Below, piece after piece: positions 1 to 6,856 of a DNA stretch of 37,160 nucleotides (the first letter of the stretch is position 1; each line of letters starts with the position of its first letter). Made by a program: the position numbers and the translations under genes. The notes under the pieces are model-generated. The model saw only the letters and a list, made by a program, of their open reading frames with translations, ran no database searches and was not told the origin of the DNA. The stretch comes from a virus: positions 1 to 37,160 of the IMG/VR virus record IMGVR_UViG_3300044712_001182, one strand, 5' to 3'.

Positions 1-127
1 CCGTTAGACGGACAGATCAAATTCCTGTGTAACCTTTCGCGCGTGTAGTGCCGTCATGCAATGGAGTTCAAACTTGTTCACCGAACCTTTAACATTAAAA
101 AACATCAAGATCAATATGCCGAAAAAT
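1..127. repeat. Terminal overlap of a circular contig, left copy
   Basis: Bases 1-127 are identical to 37034-37160. The overlap falls inside an integron array: the attC core GTTAGAC at 3-9 is the same core as 37036-37042. A 127-bp exact overlap is what a k=127 assembler leaves on a circular or circularly permuted molecule, so I read it as an assembly join and not a biological direct terminal repeat. Unique genome length is then 37,033 bp. Confidence 0.93.
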
Positions 128-430
128 AATCGCCTTTTCTTTCTATGCACGGGGCAAGCCGTAGGGGTCGATTGGTTACTGAAGCATCCTGACAGTCATA
201 TCATTGGAGAGTTGGTGCGTGTGATGTTTGATGAGACCATAGTCACTGCACTGGCGTACTACAATGTGTCACTGCCGGTGATCAGTCCACCAGAAAAGAT
301 GCCACCGGTCCGCATGGAGATCGTCGGCGATGCGATGAACATCACCTGCACATGCTGCAAGCGGCGTGCTCGTTGGCTGATCGGTAAAGCCGCAGTGAAT
401 CACGTGATTAAGAAATACGCTCCAGAATAG
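56..430 (+). CDS. Hypothetical protein of the last integron segment
   Basis: This 124-residue product is not recognised. It follows the last attC core (GTTAGAC at 3-9), so its 5' boundary is a cassette boundary, but I find no matching R'' box (GTCTAAC) downstream and hence no attC of its own. The C-terminal half has a short Cys/Arg patch (CTCCKRRARW, about residues 98-107). An in-frame ATG at 116 gives a 104-residue product starting MPKNNRLFF; neither start has a strong ribosome binding site. It may be a cassette that lost its attC, or a phage gene whose 5' end was replaced when the array was built. Base composition becomes less AT-rich after about 180, which fits a junction. Confidence 0.6.
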   Translation: MQWSSNLFTEPLTLKNIKINMPKNNRLFFLCTGQAVGVDWLLKHPDSHIIGELVRVMFDETIVTALAYYNVSLPVISPPEKMPPVRMEIVGDAMNITCTCCKRRARWLIGKAAVNHVIKKYAPE

Positions 431-433
431 CGG

Positions 434-531
434 TATACTTTTCCAAGTTGAATATCTCTTGCAGTCCCGTGTAGATGGGACACCAATCGGAATGATGCGC
501 CCGGTGACTCTATTGAGTCTCGGGCGCATTT
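434..531 (+). promoter_or_regulatory. Two-hairpin leader RNA with intrinsic terminator (copy 1)
   Basis: A -10-like TATACT lies at 434-439. Downstream are a small hairpin (GTCCC 464-468 with GGGAC 477-481) and a terminator-like hairpin (ATGCGCCCG 495-503 with CGGGCGCAT 521-529, inner GACTC/GAGTC, loop TATT) followed by TTT. The arrangement and parts of the sequence (TTGCA, hairpin, then CGGA..TGATGCGCCCG) match the element at 4368-4468. Both lie just upstream of a small phage gene, here the membrane protein at 553. It may be an attenuator-type leader or a small RNA; the role is inferred. Confidence 0.55.
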
Positions 532-552
532 GATTCAATCAAAGGAGTAGCG

Positions 553-1026
553 ATGAATCAGGAACTTGAAGAACTTCTCAAAGCCATTGGCTTACCTGTG
601 CTGCTTGCGGCTGTGATCGTCAGTGTCGCTGCACTGCTAGGTCTGCCGTTGGAGCAGGCCTATAAGATGTTCGGCGTGTTGATCGGGCTGCCGTTCGTCA
701 TTGGCTTGATCGTCGATCTGTTGAAGCAGGTCGGTGTGGTAAAGCCTGAGCAATCAGGACAATGGTCAGCTGCATTGAACCTGGTCAGCATGATCGGGCT
801 GGCTGTGCTGCTGAAAGTCCTGCCGAACACCGACGTCGTTTCGTGGGATGCGCAACTGCTCGAGCTTGCCAAGGCTGTTGTATTGATCGTCACCTGGGTG
901 GCTCAGTTGTTCAGTACCAAGAGCGCGCATCTGTTCTACAGCAAGACACTGGGCATCAAGCGCTTCAGCTTCCCTGGTGTCAATCTGACCTGGTCAACAG
1001 TCAGTAGCGTAGACCGTGCCGAATAA
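553..1026 (+). CDS. Holin-like integral membrane protein
   Basis: The 157-residue product has three clear hydrophobic segments (about residues 14-33, 39-59 and 76-92) and a fourth weaker one near 107-122, with short charged loops. The start is supported by AAAGGAG eight bases upstream. Size, topology and position next to the packaging genes fit a holin or other phage membrane protein, but no family-specific motif is visible. It follows a leader RNA with a terminator-like hairpin. The C-terminal tail (from about residue 125) is soluble and aromatic. The 3' end overlaps the GTG start of the HNH gene by 11 bases. Function moderately unsure. Confidence 0.6.
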   Translation: MNQELEELLKAIGLPVLLAAVIVSVAALLGLPLEQAYKMFGVLIGLPFVIGLIVDLLKQVGVVKPEQSGQWSAALNLVSMIGLAVLLKVLPNTDVVSWDAQLLELAKAVVLIVTWVAQLFSTKSAHLFYSKTLGIKRFSFPGVNLTWSTVSSVDRAE

Positions 1027-1402
1027 ACCACAACGCCCATGCCGTAGTCATCCATGGGTATTGATCAGCGCAGGTGCTGGCTGCCCAGAGTGTGCTGTGC
1101 AGCCAGCACTCGAACGTCCACGCCGTGGGCAGGTCCGCCCTACAGCTGCCCAGCGTGGCTATGGATACAAGTGGCAGAAGTATCGAGAGCAATACTTCAG
1201 TGTGCCTCGTGTCTGTGCGTGTGGATGTGGTCAAGCATGCACAATCAAGAACGGAGACATCGATCACATCATTGTTGTGTATGGTCCCAAGGATCCGCTC
1301 TTCTGGCGCCACTCGAACCATCAACCGTTGATACATGGTCATCACTCACGCAAGACCGCAACTGTTAATCGAATCTCTCCGCGACGGGGGAGGGGGGATT
1401 AA
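1016..1402 (+). CDS. HNH endonuclease
   Basis: A 128-residue HNH nuclease. The core runs from about residue 63 to 115: a CACGCG zinc-knuckle-like element, then the GDIDHIIVV strand-helix carrying the conserved Asp-His, then NHQPLIHGHHSRK with the Asn and metal-binding His. HNH proteins encoded beside terminase genes are required for genome packaging or cos cleavage in several HK97-type phages; that role here is inferred from position. Start is GTG, overlapping the upstream gene, with no good ribosome binding site, so coupling or a slightly later start is possible. The N-terminal 40 residues are Arg/Pro rich. Confidence 0.82.
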   Translation: MPNKPQRPCRSHPWVLISAGAGCPECAVQPALERPRRGQVRPTAAQRGYGYKWQKYREQYFSVPRVCACGCGQACTIKNGDIDHIIVVYGPKDPLFWRHSNHQPLIHGHHSRKTATVNRISPRRGRGD

Positions 1403-1490
1403 ATCCCTGAGACTCTAGCGTATAGACCGTCGCCTATGCCTCGGAAGAAAAATTTTCCCCAATGTAGAAAATTCCTAACGCAAAAAAACT

Positions 1491-2048
1491 ATGCCAGCAC
1501 GTAAGGATTCATCTCTCAATAAACGGCACGACTCGAAAAAAGATAAACAGGCGCGAGAGTCTGCTGAGAATGCTTTGAAGCCGGTGACAAAACTCACCCT
1601 TCAGCCTCCTGGCGCGCTCGATGGTCATCCTCATGCGCGGACCGTGTGGAAGCGAACGATCTCGTTGTATGCAGAGACTACAGGCGAGATCATCACAGCC
1701 TTCGACGAGAACTTGTTGATTAAGTATTGTTTGGCGGAAGGCGAACTGCTGCAGCTTCAGGATGTTCGCAAGGAAATTGCTTCGCTGTGGAAGAAGCATA
1801 ACGCTACCCTGAAAAAACTGAAGCCAAAGATCGACAACCTGAAGGATTATCTGACTGCATTGGACCAGGCGAATGCTCTGTTGAAACAATTCCAGGGAAT
1901 GGATGCGCGACTCGATGGCAAGCGGAAGATGCTGCTGGCAATGGAGCAATCACTGTATCTCACGCCACGATCGCGTGCTGGTGTTGCGCCTCCGGAGAAA
2001 CCCGAGGAAGAACCTGACAGCGACATGGATAAACTGTTGAATGGATAA
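1491..2048 (+). CDS. Terminase small subunit, P27-like
   Basis: A 185-residue protein with the features of P27-family small terminases: basic, Lys-rich N-terminus, the motif PHARTVWKRTISLY followed by DENLLIKYCLAEGELLQLQ (helical DNA-recognition region), a long charged helix, and an acidic C-terminus ending DSDMDKLLNG. It ends two bases before the large terminase start, the normal order for packaging genes. There is no visible ribosome binding site before the ATG (A-rich, CAAAAAAACT). The small subunit recognises the packaging site and loads the large subunit motor. Confidence 0.85.
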   Translation: MPARKDSSLNKRHDSKKDKQARESAENALKPVTKLTLQPPGALDGHPHARTVWKRTISLYAETTGEIITAFDENLLIKYCLAEGELLQLQDVRKEIASLWKKHNATLKKLKPKIDNLKDYLTALDQANALLKQFQGMDARLDGKRKMLLAMEQSLYLTPRSRAGVAPPEKPEEEPDSDMDKLLNG

Positions 2049-2050
2049 GA

Positions 2051-3697
2051 ATGTTCGACAAGGCAAAGGCTGAGCGTGCTGTTAAGTTCATGGAGCTGCT
2101 GAAGCTGACCGGTGATTTCCACGGTCAGCCTTTTGCGCTAATGGACTGGCAGCGTGACATCATCTGGAACGTGTACGGCACGATGAATGCGCGCAGTGTT
2201 CGGCAATATCGCTATGTGTATGTGGAGACGGCGAAGAAGAATGCCAAGAGTCAACTGGTAGCAGGTGTTGGAAATAAACATCTGTTCGACAAAGAAGAAC
2301 CCAACGGACAGATCTACTGTGTAGCCGGGGACCGCAACCAGGCAGAGACGCAGATCTATAACCCGCTGGTCGAAATGATCGAGCAGGATAAATCGTTGAT
2401 CAAGCGCGTGAAGATCCGGGACAGCACAAAGCTGATCGAGAACAAAGAGACCGGCACAACGTTGAAGGTGATCAGCGCGGAAGCCTACACCAAGCATGGA
2501 CTTAATGTGTCGTGCTGCATCTTCGATGAACTGCACGCGCAGCCGAATCGTAATTTGTGGGATGTGATGATCAAGGGCGCAGGCCTGGCGCGCCGGCAGC
2601 CGATCTGGTGGGTGATCACGACAGCTGGGGATGATCCGGACCGCGTATCGATCGCATGGGAAGTACACGAAAAAGCAGAGCGCATTTTGCAGGCGCGTGC
2701 TGCAGGTGATAAGGAACACGATCTCGAGACCTGGTATCCGATCATCTACTCGTACACCGGTGAAGATATCTACAACGAAAGCAATTGGAAATGGGCGAAT
2801 CCGTCGCTGGGAATCACGCTTCAGATCGAAGATCTTCGGGACCTGGCGAAAGAAGCGAAGCAGAGCCCGGCAGATGAGCGTTTGTTCCGCTGGTTAAATC
2901 TGTGCCAGTGGGTGAAGACGAAGCTCACATCCTGGCTGCCATTGGACCTGTTCGACAGCACAGTAGGGGAGTGGAGTCGCAGCGATCTGCTCGGCAAAGA
3001 TTGTTACCTGGGCATGGATCTCTCGACGACGACAGATCTGAGCGCGATCTGCCTGGTGTTTCCTCCACAGGAAGGTTTCGACGACTGGCGCGTGATCTGG
3101 GATTGCTGGATCCCGGAAGTGAACATGCAGGTGCGGATCAAGGAAGACAAAGTGCCATACGATAAGTGGGCGGCTGCCGGTTGGATCCAACCCACGGAAG
3201 GCGACGCGATCGACTATGACACTATCGAAGAGCGCATCGACGAAGTGCGAAAGCTATACAACGTGATCGAGCTGGATGGAGATAAATCGTTTGCCACGAT
3301 GTTGTGGCAGCATCTTGAAAAGAAAAAACTGACTTGCGTGGATATCCCGCAGCAGTATGCGACTCTGACGGACCCGATCAATCAGACCGAGGTTCTGCTG
3401 AAGACAAAGCGCAAAGTGACCGATGATGGAAAAGAGATCGAGCTGCCCATGCTGACCCATGAAGCTCACCCAGTGGCGCGCTGGTGTTTTGGCAACGCAT
3501 CCATCGTGAAGAACGGTAACGAGCAAAAGAAACTGGTGAAAGAGCATAAGGGCAGGGGACTGGACCGCACGAAGCGCATCGATCTGATCATCGCCTGGGT
3601 GTGTGCCATGGCGAGAGCGAAGTTCTACAAGTCAAACGAGAGCGTTTATAAAAGGCGCGGACTTCGTGTGGTGGGCAAACGCGAAGAAAGCGAGTGA
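2051..3697 (+). CDS. Terminase large subunit, HK97-type (Terminase_1)
   Basis: 548 residues, a usual size for this family. The ATPase domain has the adenine-binding MDWQRDI (31-37), a deviant Walker A VETAKKNAKS (about 58-67), and Walker B CCIFDE followed by LHAQ (155-163). The C-terminal RNase H-like nuclease starts with YLGMDLSTTTDLSAI (around residue 320), whose Asp binds metal, and continues with ELDGDKS and a late RIDLIIAW segment. It is the motor and headful/cos nuclease that fills the prohead. Its stop codon overlaps the first 38-bp inverted-repeat site (3697-3734). Confidence 0.95.
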   Translation: MFDKAKAERAVKFMELLKLTGDFHGQPFALMDWQRDIIWNVYGTMNARSVRQYRYVYVETAKKNAKSQLVAGVGNKHLFDKEEPNGQIYCVAGDRNQAETQIYNPLVEMIEQDKSLIKRVKIRDSTKLIENKETGTTLKVISAEAYTKHGLNVSCCIFDELHAQPNRNLWDVMIKGAGLARRQPIWWVITTAGDDPDRVSIAWEVHEKAERILQARAAGDKEHDLETWYPIIYSYTGEDIYNESNWKWANPSLGITLQIEDLRDLAKEAKQSPADERLFRWLNLCQWVKTKLTSWLPLDLFDSTVGEWSRSDLLGKDCYLGMDLSTTTDLSAICLVFPPQEGFDDWRVIWDCWIPEVNMQVRIKEDKVPYDKWAAAGWIQPTEGDAIDYDTIEERIDEVRKLYNVIELDGDKSFATMLWQHLEKKKLTCVDIPQQYATLTDPINQTEVLLKTKRKVTDDGKEIELPMLTHEAHPVARWCFGNASIVKNGNEQKKLVKEHKGRGLDRTKRIDLIIAWVCAMARAKFYKSNESVYKRRGLRVVGKREESE

Positions 3698-3734
3698 TCT
3701 TGTTTGAGATCTGCCGTCGCCGGCGAGACAAGAT
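3697..3734. promoter_or_regulatory. 38-bp two-half-site element 1
   Basis: ATCTTGT at 3697-3703 and ACAAGAT at 3728-3734, a perfect 7-bp inverted repeat with a 24-bp spacer. It is one of nine such sites in this genome with identical spacing and different inner sequence, which points to protein binding and not to simple duplication. It begins on the last base of the terminase gene and ends 9 bases before the next start. Confidence 0.75.
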
Positions 3735-3743
3735 GGAGATGTT

Positions 3744-4052
3744 ATGAAGATCAGCGCTAGAGCAAAAACGTATCTGAAAGAGATCGACATTCAGAAGAAC
3801 GCACTGCGAAACGACTGGACGCGACGCCTGCGCAATGCTCTGTTCGCATTGGCGAGCATGGACCCAGCGTGGATGATCTGGGTGGAGAAACACGTGCCTG
3901 CGCAATGCGACGCCCAGAGCGCTGCACGACTGGTGGAACTGCAAGCGCGGACTCTGCTAGTGCGCAGGTATAGTGACTTTGGGAAAGGGACGATCAAGGC
4001 GATCATCGAAGGAGATCGACCGTTTAGTGATGATGGGGATTTAACGATGTGA
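3744..4052 (+). CDS. Hypothetical protein between two inverted-repeat sites
   Basis: 102 residues, not recognised. It looks helical, with a basic N-terminus (MKISARAKTYLKEID), a Trp-containing centre (MDPAWMIWVEKHVP) and a hydrophilic tail. GGAG upstream supports the ATG. The gene lies between a single 38-bp element (3697) and the three-copy array (4055-4186). It could be the protein that binds those sites, a packaging accessory protein, or neither. No known motif is visible. Confidence 0.6.
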   Translation: MKISARAKTYLKEIDIQKNALRNDWTRRLRNALFALASMDPAWMIWVEKHVPAQCDAQSAARLVELQARTLLVRRYSDFGKGTIKAIIEGDRPFSDDGDLTM

Positions 4053-4054
4053 TT

Positions 4055-4186
4055 ATCTTGTCGGATGATATCTTCCGGAAGAAATACAAGATTGAATATT
4101 TTTCTTGTATGCCTGGCGCCGACGATCGAGAAACAAGATGCGGAAATTGTCTTGTTTCTCCTGGGAGCTGGGTGACCATACAAGAA
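4055..4186. repeat. Tandem array of three 38-bp two-half-site elements, 47-bp period
   Basis: Copies at 4055-4092 (ATCTTGT/ACAAGAT), 4102-4139 (TTCTTGT/ACAAGAT) and 4149-4186 (GTCTTGT/ACAAGAA), each with a 24-bp spacer and starting exactly 47 bp apart. Spacers differ; the first contains the palindrome TCTTCCGGAAGA and is nearly identical to the spacer of the distant copy at 24451. The array ends 9 bp before the -35 box of a consensus promoter (4196), so a bound protein could control the RNA made from it. An origin, partition or packaging role is also possible. Confidence 0.78.
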
Positions 4187-4195
4187 ATTGACCTA

Positions 4196-4223
4196 TTGAC
4201 AGCGCGCTTGATTAGTCTATAAT
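4196..4223 (+). promoter_or_regulatory. Consensus sigma70-type promoter
   Basis: TTGACA at 4196-4201 and TATAAT at 4218-4223 with a 16-bp spacer: both boxes match the consensus perfectly, the best promoter in the window. Start expected near 4230. No coding gene follows until 4481, but two hairpin terminators do, so the product is likely a short RNA. Confidence 0.85.
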
Positions 4224-4229
4224 GCGCGA

Positions 4230-4340
4230 TGGCGGTGATCAGCGTGCCCCCCTCACGCCAGAGCCGCCAACTTTATTGGACGTTCAAGCCTAGCTGTCGG
4301 GCACGAACAAGACAACCGCCTCCGGGCGGTTGTCGCTTAT
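4230..4340 (+). ncRNA. Candidate structured small RNA, about 110 nt
   Basis: Bounded by a perfect promoter and an intrinsic terminator. Predicted pairings by eye: outer stem GGCGG 4231-4235 with CCGCC 4264-4268; inner stem GCGTG 4242-4246 with CACGC 4254-4258 closing a seven-base loop CCCCCCT; and an alternative or pseudoknot pairing of CGTGCCC (4243-4249) with GGGCACG (4299-4305). The terminator is GACAACCGCC 4311-4320 with GGCGGTTGTC 4325-4334, then GCTTATTT. A C-rich loop can pair with ribosome binding sites (GGAGG-like), so a translational regulator is one possibility. I recognise no known RNA family. Confidence 0.65.
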
Positions 4341-4342
4341 TT
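4311..4342 (+). terminator. Intrinsic terminator of the small RNA
   Basis: A 10-bp GC-rich stem (4311-4320 with 4325-4334), four-base loop TCCG, then GCTTATTT. The T tract is short, so termination may be partial. Confidence 0.65.
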
Positions 4343-4358
4343 GCAATGTATCTATGAA

Positions 4359-4381
4359 ATTTCGGTGTATAATGCCGAAAT
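4359..4381 (+). promoter_or_regulatory. Promoter -10 box inside an inverted repeat (probable operator)
   Basis: TATAAT at 4368-4373 is flanked by ATTTCGG (4359-4365) and CCGAAAT (4375-4381), a perfect 7-bp inverted repeat with a 9-bp spacer. A repressor on this repeat would cover the -10. A -35 is weak (TTGCAA at 4341-4346, spacer 21 bp, too long). Transcription would start near 4380 into the leader below. Confidence 0.55.
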
Positions 4382-4468
4382 AACTTATTGCACTCCTGGC
4401 GTAGGCTGGGAGACCTTGTCGGATGATGCGCCCGACGACTCACGTGAGTCGTCGGGCGCTTTTGTTTT
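4381..4468 (+). ncRNA. Two-hairpin leader RNA with strong terminator (copy 2)
   Basis: The element resembles 446-531: TTGCA, a small hairpin (CTCC 4393-4396 with GGAG 4409-4412), CGGATGATGCGCCCG, then a terminator stem. Here the stem is a perfect palindrome with arms GCGCCCGACGACTCAC (4428-4443) and GTGAGTCGTCGGGCGC (4444-4459), followed by TTTTGTTTT. It precedes a small phage gene at 4481. It may be an 85-nt small RNA or an attenuator; two divergent copies in one genome argue for function. Confidence 0.6.
4428..4468 (+). terminator. Strong intrinsic terminator
   Basis: A 16-bp perfect inverted repeat (4428-4443 with 4444-4459) directly followed by TTTTGTTTT at 4460-4468. It closes the small RNA region before the next gene. 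Confidence 0.85.
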
Positions 4469-4480
4469 CCACCATCCAAA

Positions 4481-4735
4481 GTGAATGAACAAAAACGCCG
4501 ATCTAAAACGATTTTTATCCGTCACCCCACGCCCTCACGCGAGGGGATTTCTGTTCTGGTGGCTCAGCTCCAGGATGATCTTGGAAATTGGATGGTCCCG
4601 ACTATTACGGCATCTGGACCGATCCAACAGATCATCGAGAGCGGGCGCTTTGCGCGCGACGTCGGGATCGCCTTGTTGGTCGCAAGCTATTGGTACGGTG
4701 AATGGATGAAAGACTTGGTGATGACCGATGAGTGA
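4481..4735 (+). CDS. Small hypothetical protein with hydrophobic segment
   Basis: 84 residues from a GTG start; not recognised. The N-terminus is basic (KRRSKTIFIRHPTPSREG), the centre contains LVAQLQDDLGNWMVPTITASG, and a short hydrophobic stretch (DVGIALLVASYWYG) follows. An overlapping frame from ATG 4485 encodes a 74-residue alternative that looks less protein-like. No ribosome binding site is evident and a strong terminator ends just 12 bases upstream, so expression must rely on readthrough or another promoter. Its 3' end overlaps the next start by 8 bases. Confidence 0.55.
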   Translation: MNEQKRRSKTIFIRHPTPSREGISVLVAQLQDDLGNWMVPTITASGPIQQIIESGRFARDVGIALLVASYWYGEWMKDLVMTDE

Positions 4736-5165
4736 TAGTGTGCTGCTCAAAGTAGCGGAACAGATCCCGTTCGCAGTGATCCTGTTCGGCGTGATCCTGG
4801 TGTTCCTGCGTTATGTGGAGAAAGCCGATGACAAGCGCATCGCCCAGGATAAAGATCGCCTTGCCCATGAAAAAGAGATGGAGATCTTACGCATCAACTC
4901 TGCCAAGGAACGCGAGACAGAGAAGCGCGAATCGGATCGACAAACCAACAACATGTGGGCGAACAGCTTCCGGGAGATCCAATCGTCACAGCAGGATGCG
5001 TGGAAGGAGCTGGCTGATCAGATGAAAGAGATCGGCAAAGCATTTTCTAACGCGCTCGATGAGCACGATAAGAAAGAACAGGAACGCTACAAGAGCATGA
5101 ACATTACACAGGACCTGCTCGAAGCAGCGAAAGACCAGCTTCGGATGAAACGAAGGAGCGAATAA
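4728..5165 (+). CDS. Single-TM coiled-coil protein, possible BhlA/UviB-like holin
   Basis: 145 residues: an N-terminal hydrophobic helix (about residues 10-28, IPFAVILFGVILVFLRYV) followed by a long charged, Glu/Lys-rich coiled coil to the end. This shape resembles BhlA/UviB holin-like proteins, although it is about twice their usual length. It overlaps both neighbours (8 bases with the upstream gene, 1 base with the next), indicating translational coupling. A membrane-anchored lysis or virion-associated role is possible; the family call is an inference from topology. Confidence 0.55.
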   Translation: MSDSVLLKVAEQIPFAVILFGVILVFLRYVEKADDKRIAQDKDRLAHEKEMEILRINSAKERETEKRESDRQTNNMWANSFREIQSSQQDAWKELADQMKEIGKAFSNALDEHDKKEQERYKSMNITQDLLEAAKDQLRMKRRSE

Positions 5166-5560
5166 TGGCTACCGACCTTGAACCAAAGTTTCGCCTGATC
5201 GTTGTTGAGCCTCTTGGTTGGAAAATTCTTGATCGCCCCACGCCAACAGCCAACAGTCCACGGTCTGATATTGTCGGGAAAATGAGATATGCCTACGACA
5301 TTATCTCGTTCGACGGCGTTGCATATGCCAATCTTGTCCCTACGGATCCCGGAAAAGTGGAATGGGGGAGAGTCGCAGAACCGGGCGGTGTAGTCTTCGA
5401 TGACGAAGGCAACTATGTAAAACAGGTCAGGGGGGTACGCGCGTATGTGAAAGTTATTCCACTGGTCAATAACGAATCGATCCTGATCTCGGTGATGCGC
5501 GAATTGATCATCGCCATTGTAAATCTCACGCTTGAGATGCGTTCGTTGTTCTTGAAGTAA
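5165..5560 (+). CDS. Hypothetical protein, possible beta-barrel fold
   Basis: 131 residues, not firmly recognised. The first 90 residues look beta-rich (KFRLIVVEPLGWKIL, then DGVAYANLVPTDPGKVEWGRVAEPGG), reminiscent of SH3b-type segments with a conserved Trp. The C-terminus (NESILISVMRELIIAIVNLTLEMRSLFLK) is an amphipathic or membrane-associated helix. The ATG shares its A with the preceding TAA, so the gene is coupled to the coiled-coil gene. A virion or lysis accessory protein is possible. Confidence 0.5.
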   Translation: MATDLEPKFRLIVVEPLGWKILDRPTPTANSPRSDIVGKMRYAYDIISFDGVAYANLVPTDPGKVEWGRVAEPGGVVFDDEGNYVKQVRGVRAYVKVIPLVNNESILISVMRELIIAIVNLTLEMRSLFLK

Positions 5561-5574
5561 GCAAAGGAAATATT

Positions 5575-6369
5575 ATGACCACTGCTGTTGTATCTGATTA
5601 TCTGGAAAAAAAGCTGCTCGATCATACGTTCCGCAACACAGCATACACATCTCCGGGCGCATCGGTCTATGTGGCGCTTTATACAGCGGACCCGACCGAT
5701 GCAGGAACCGGAGCAGAAGCGAGTTTCACCAATTACGCGCGCGTGCAGGTGACTGCCTGGGATGCGCCTGGCACAAGCCGCGCGACACAGAACACCAACG
5801 CCATCAGCTTCGCCACGCCAGGCAGCAACCAGACCGTGACGCATATTGGCATTCTCGACAGCGCAACCATCGGAGCCGGGAACCTGTTGTTCTATGGCGC
5901 GCTGACGACTTCCAAGGCTCTGCAGAACGGTGTGCCTTTCAGTATCGCCGCGGGCGATCTGGATATTTCGTTCGGCAGTGCTGTCAGCAATTACCTGGCA
6001 GGGAAGTGGATCGATCACGTCCTGCGCAACACAGCATTCACATCTCCTGGGACCAGCATCTATGTTGGACTCTCGACTACTCAAACGGCCGCCGCGGGCG
6101 GATCATCCGTCTCCGGAAACAATTATGCGCGCGTGCAGGTGACAGCCTGGGATGCTCCCAGTGCCACCAATGGCGCGACACAAAACACCAACACGATCCA
6201 ATTTGCCACGCCATCCGGAACGTGGGGCACTCCGGACAGCGTGGATATCTGGGATGCATCCACCGCCGGCAACCTGTTGTATTTTGGGACATTCACTGGC
6301 GGCGGCGCGATCGGGTCCGGTGATGATGTGCATTTCAGCGCCGGTGCGCTGGATATAACTCTTTCGTAG
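5575..6369 (+). CDS. Tail fibre-like protein with tandem domain duplication
   Basis: 264 residues made of two homologous halves (about 5-130 and 133-264). Each half has YL..K..DH..RNTA.TSPG.S.YV.L, then NYARVQVTAWDAP, then ATQNTN.I.FATP, and ends GNLLF.G....DI. The tandem copies suggest a recent duplication of a phage virion module resembling the small receptor-binding or fibre proteins common in siphoviruses. AAAGGAAAT upstream supports the ATG. It lies between terminase and portal, an unusual location for a fibre gene. Surface location is inferred. Confidence 0.68.
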   Translation: MTTAVVSDYLEKKLLDHTFRNTAYTSPGASVYVALYTADPTDAGTGAEASFTNYARVQVTAWDAPGTSRATQNTNAISFATPGSNQTVTHIGILDSATIGAGNLLFYGALTTSKALQNGVPFSIAAGDLDISFGSAVSNYLAGKWIDHVLRNTAFTSPGTSIYVGLSTTQTAAAGGSSVSGNNYARVQVTAWDAPSATNGATQNTNTIQFATPSGTWGTPDSVDIWDASTAGNLLYFGTFTGGGAIGSGDDVHFSAGALDITLS

Positions 6370-6376
6370 AGGACCC

Positions 6377-6856
6377 ATGTTGGCGTATCAGGTTGGACTC
6401 CCGTTTTGGCTTGCATCGGCAAATGCTTTTCAATCCCCGCTTGTAGGCGGAACGAATGCGCGTCGTTTCATGCCGCAGTGGGGCATTGCGGCATCGTTGG
6501 GCGCCAATGTGGATGTGCTGAGCGTTTGGAAGATCCAAACAGCGCCGACCGCCACGCTGAAGCTGGCATTGTATTCCGTTGCAAATGCCACTACCGGTGT
6601 GGCAAAGGTCAATCCATCCTGGGCAGCGGGAGCTGTAGGAACGAACTTCGATACAGTTTCCCTGTCTGCAGAGGGAACCACCACGGTCACATGGGCCGCT
6701 GGAAACGATTTCGACATCCTGGAAACCAAGATCACGCTGGATGCCGCGACAGCTCCCACAGCCGGGCAGTTATTGTTCTTGTTGATCCGATTCGAGACCA
6801 CGTCGTGGACGCTGGCTCAAAAAAGTTATTGGTCGCATGTTCTATTGGATGAGTAA
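6377..6856 (+). CDS. Probable virion (fibre or head decoration) protein
   Basis: 159 residues, beta-rich, with repeated TxTL/TTVTW patterns and an N-terminal Gly/Phe-rich stretch (LPFWLASANAFQSP). It is not recognised by motif, but composition (Thr, Ala, Gly; few charged residues) matches the structural genes on either side. GAGGACCC precedes the ATG and the stop overlaps the next start by one base (TAATG). Probably part of the same fibre assembly as its neighbours. Confidence 0.55.
   Translation: MLAYQVGLPFWLASANAFQSPLVGGTNARRFMPQWGIAASLGANVDVLSVWKIQTAPTATLKLALYSVANATTGVAKVNPSWAAGAVGTNFDTVSLSAEGTTTVTWAAGNDFDILETKITLDAATAPTAGQLLFLLIRFETTSWTLAQKSYWSHVLLDE

Noticed and set aside
1-127. True direct terminal repeats of a linear phage genome
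   Set aside because: Length equals a usual assembly k-mer and the repeat falls in the middle of an integron cassette, not at a packaging site.
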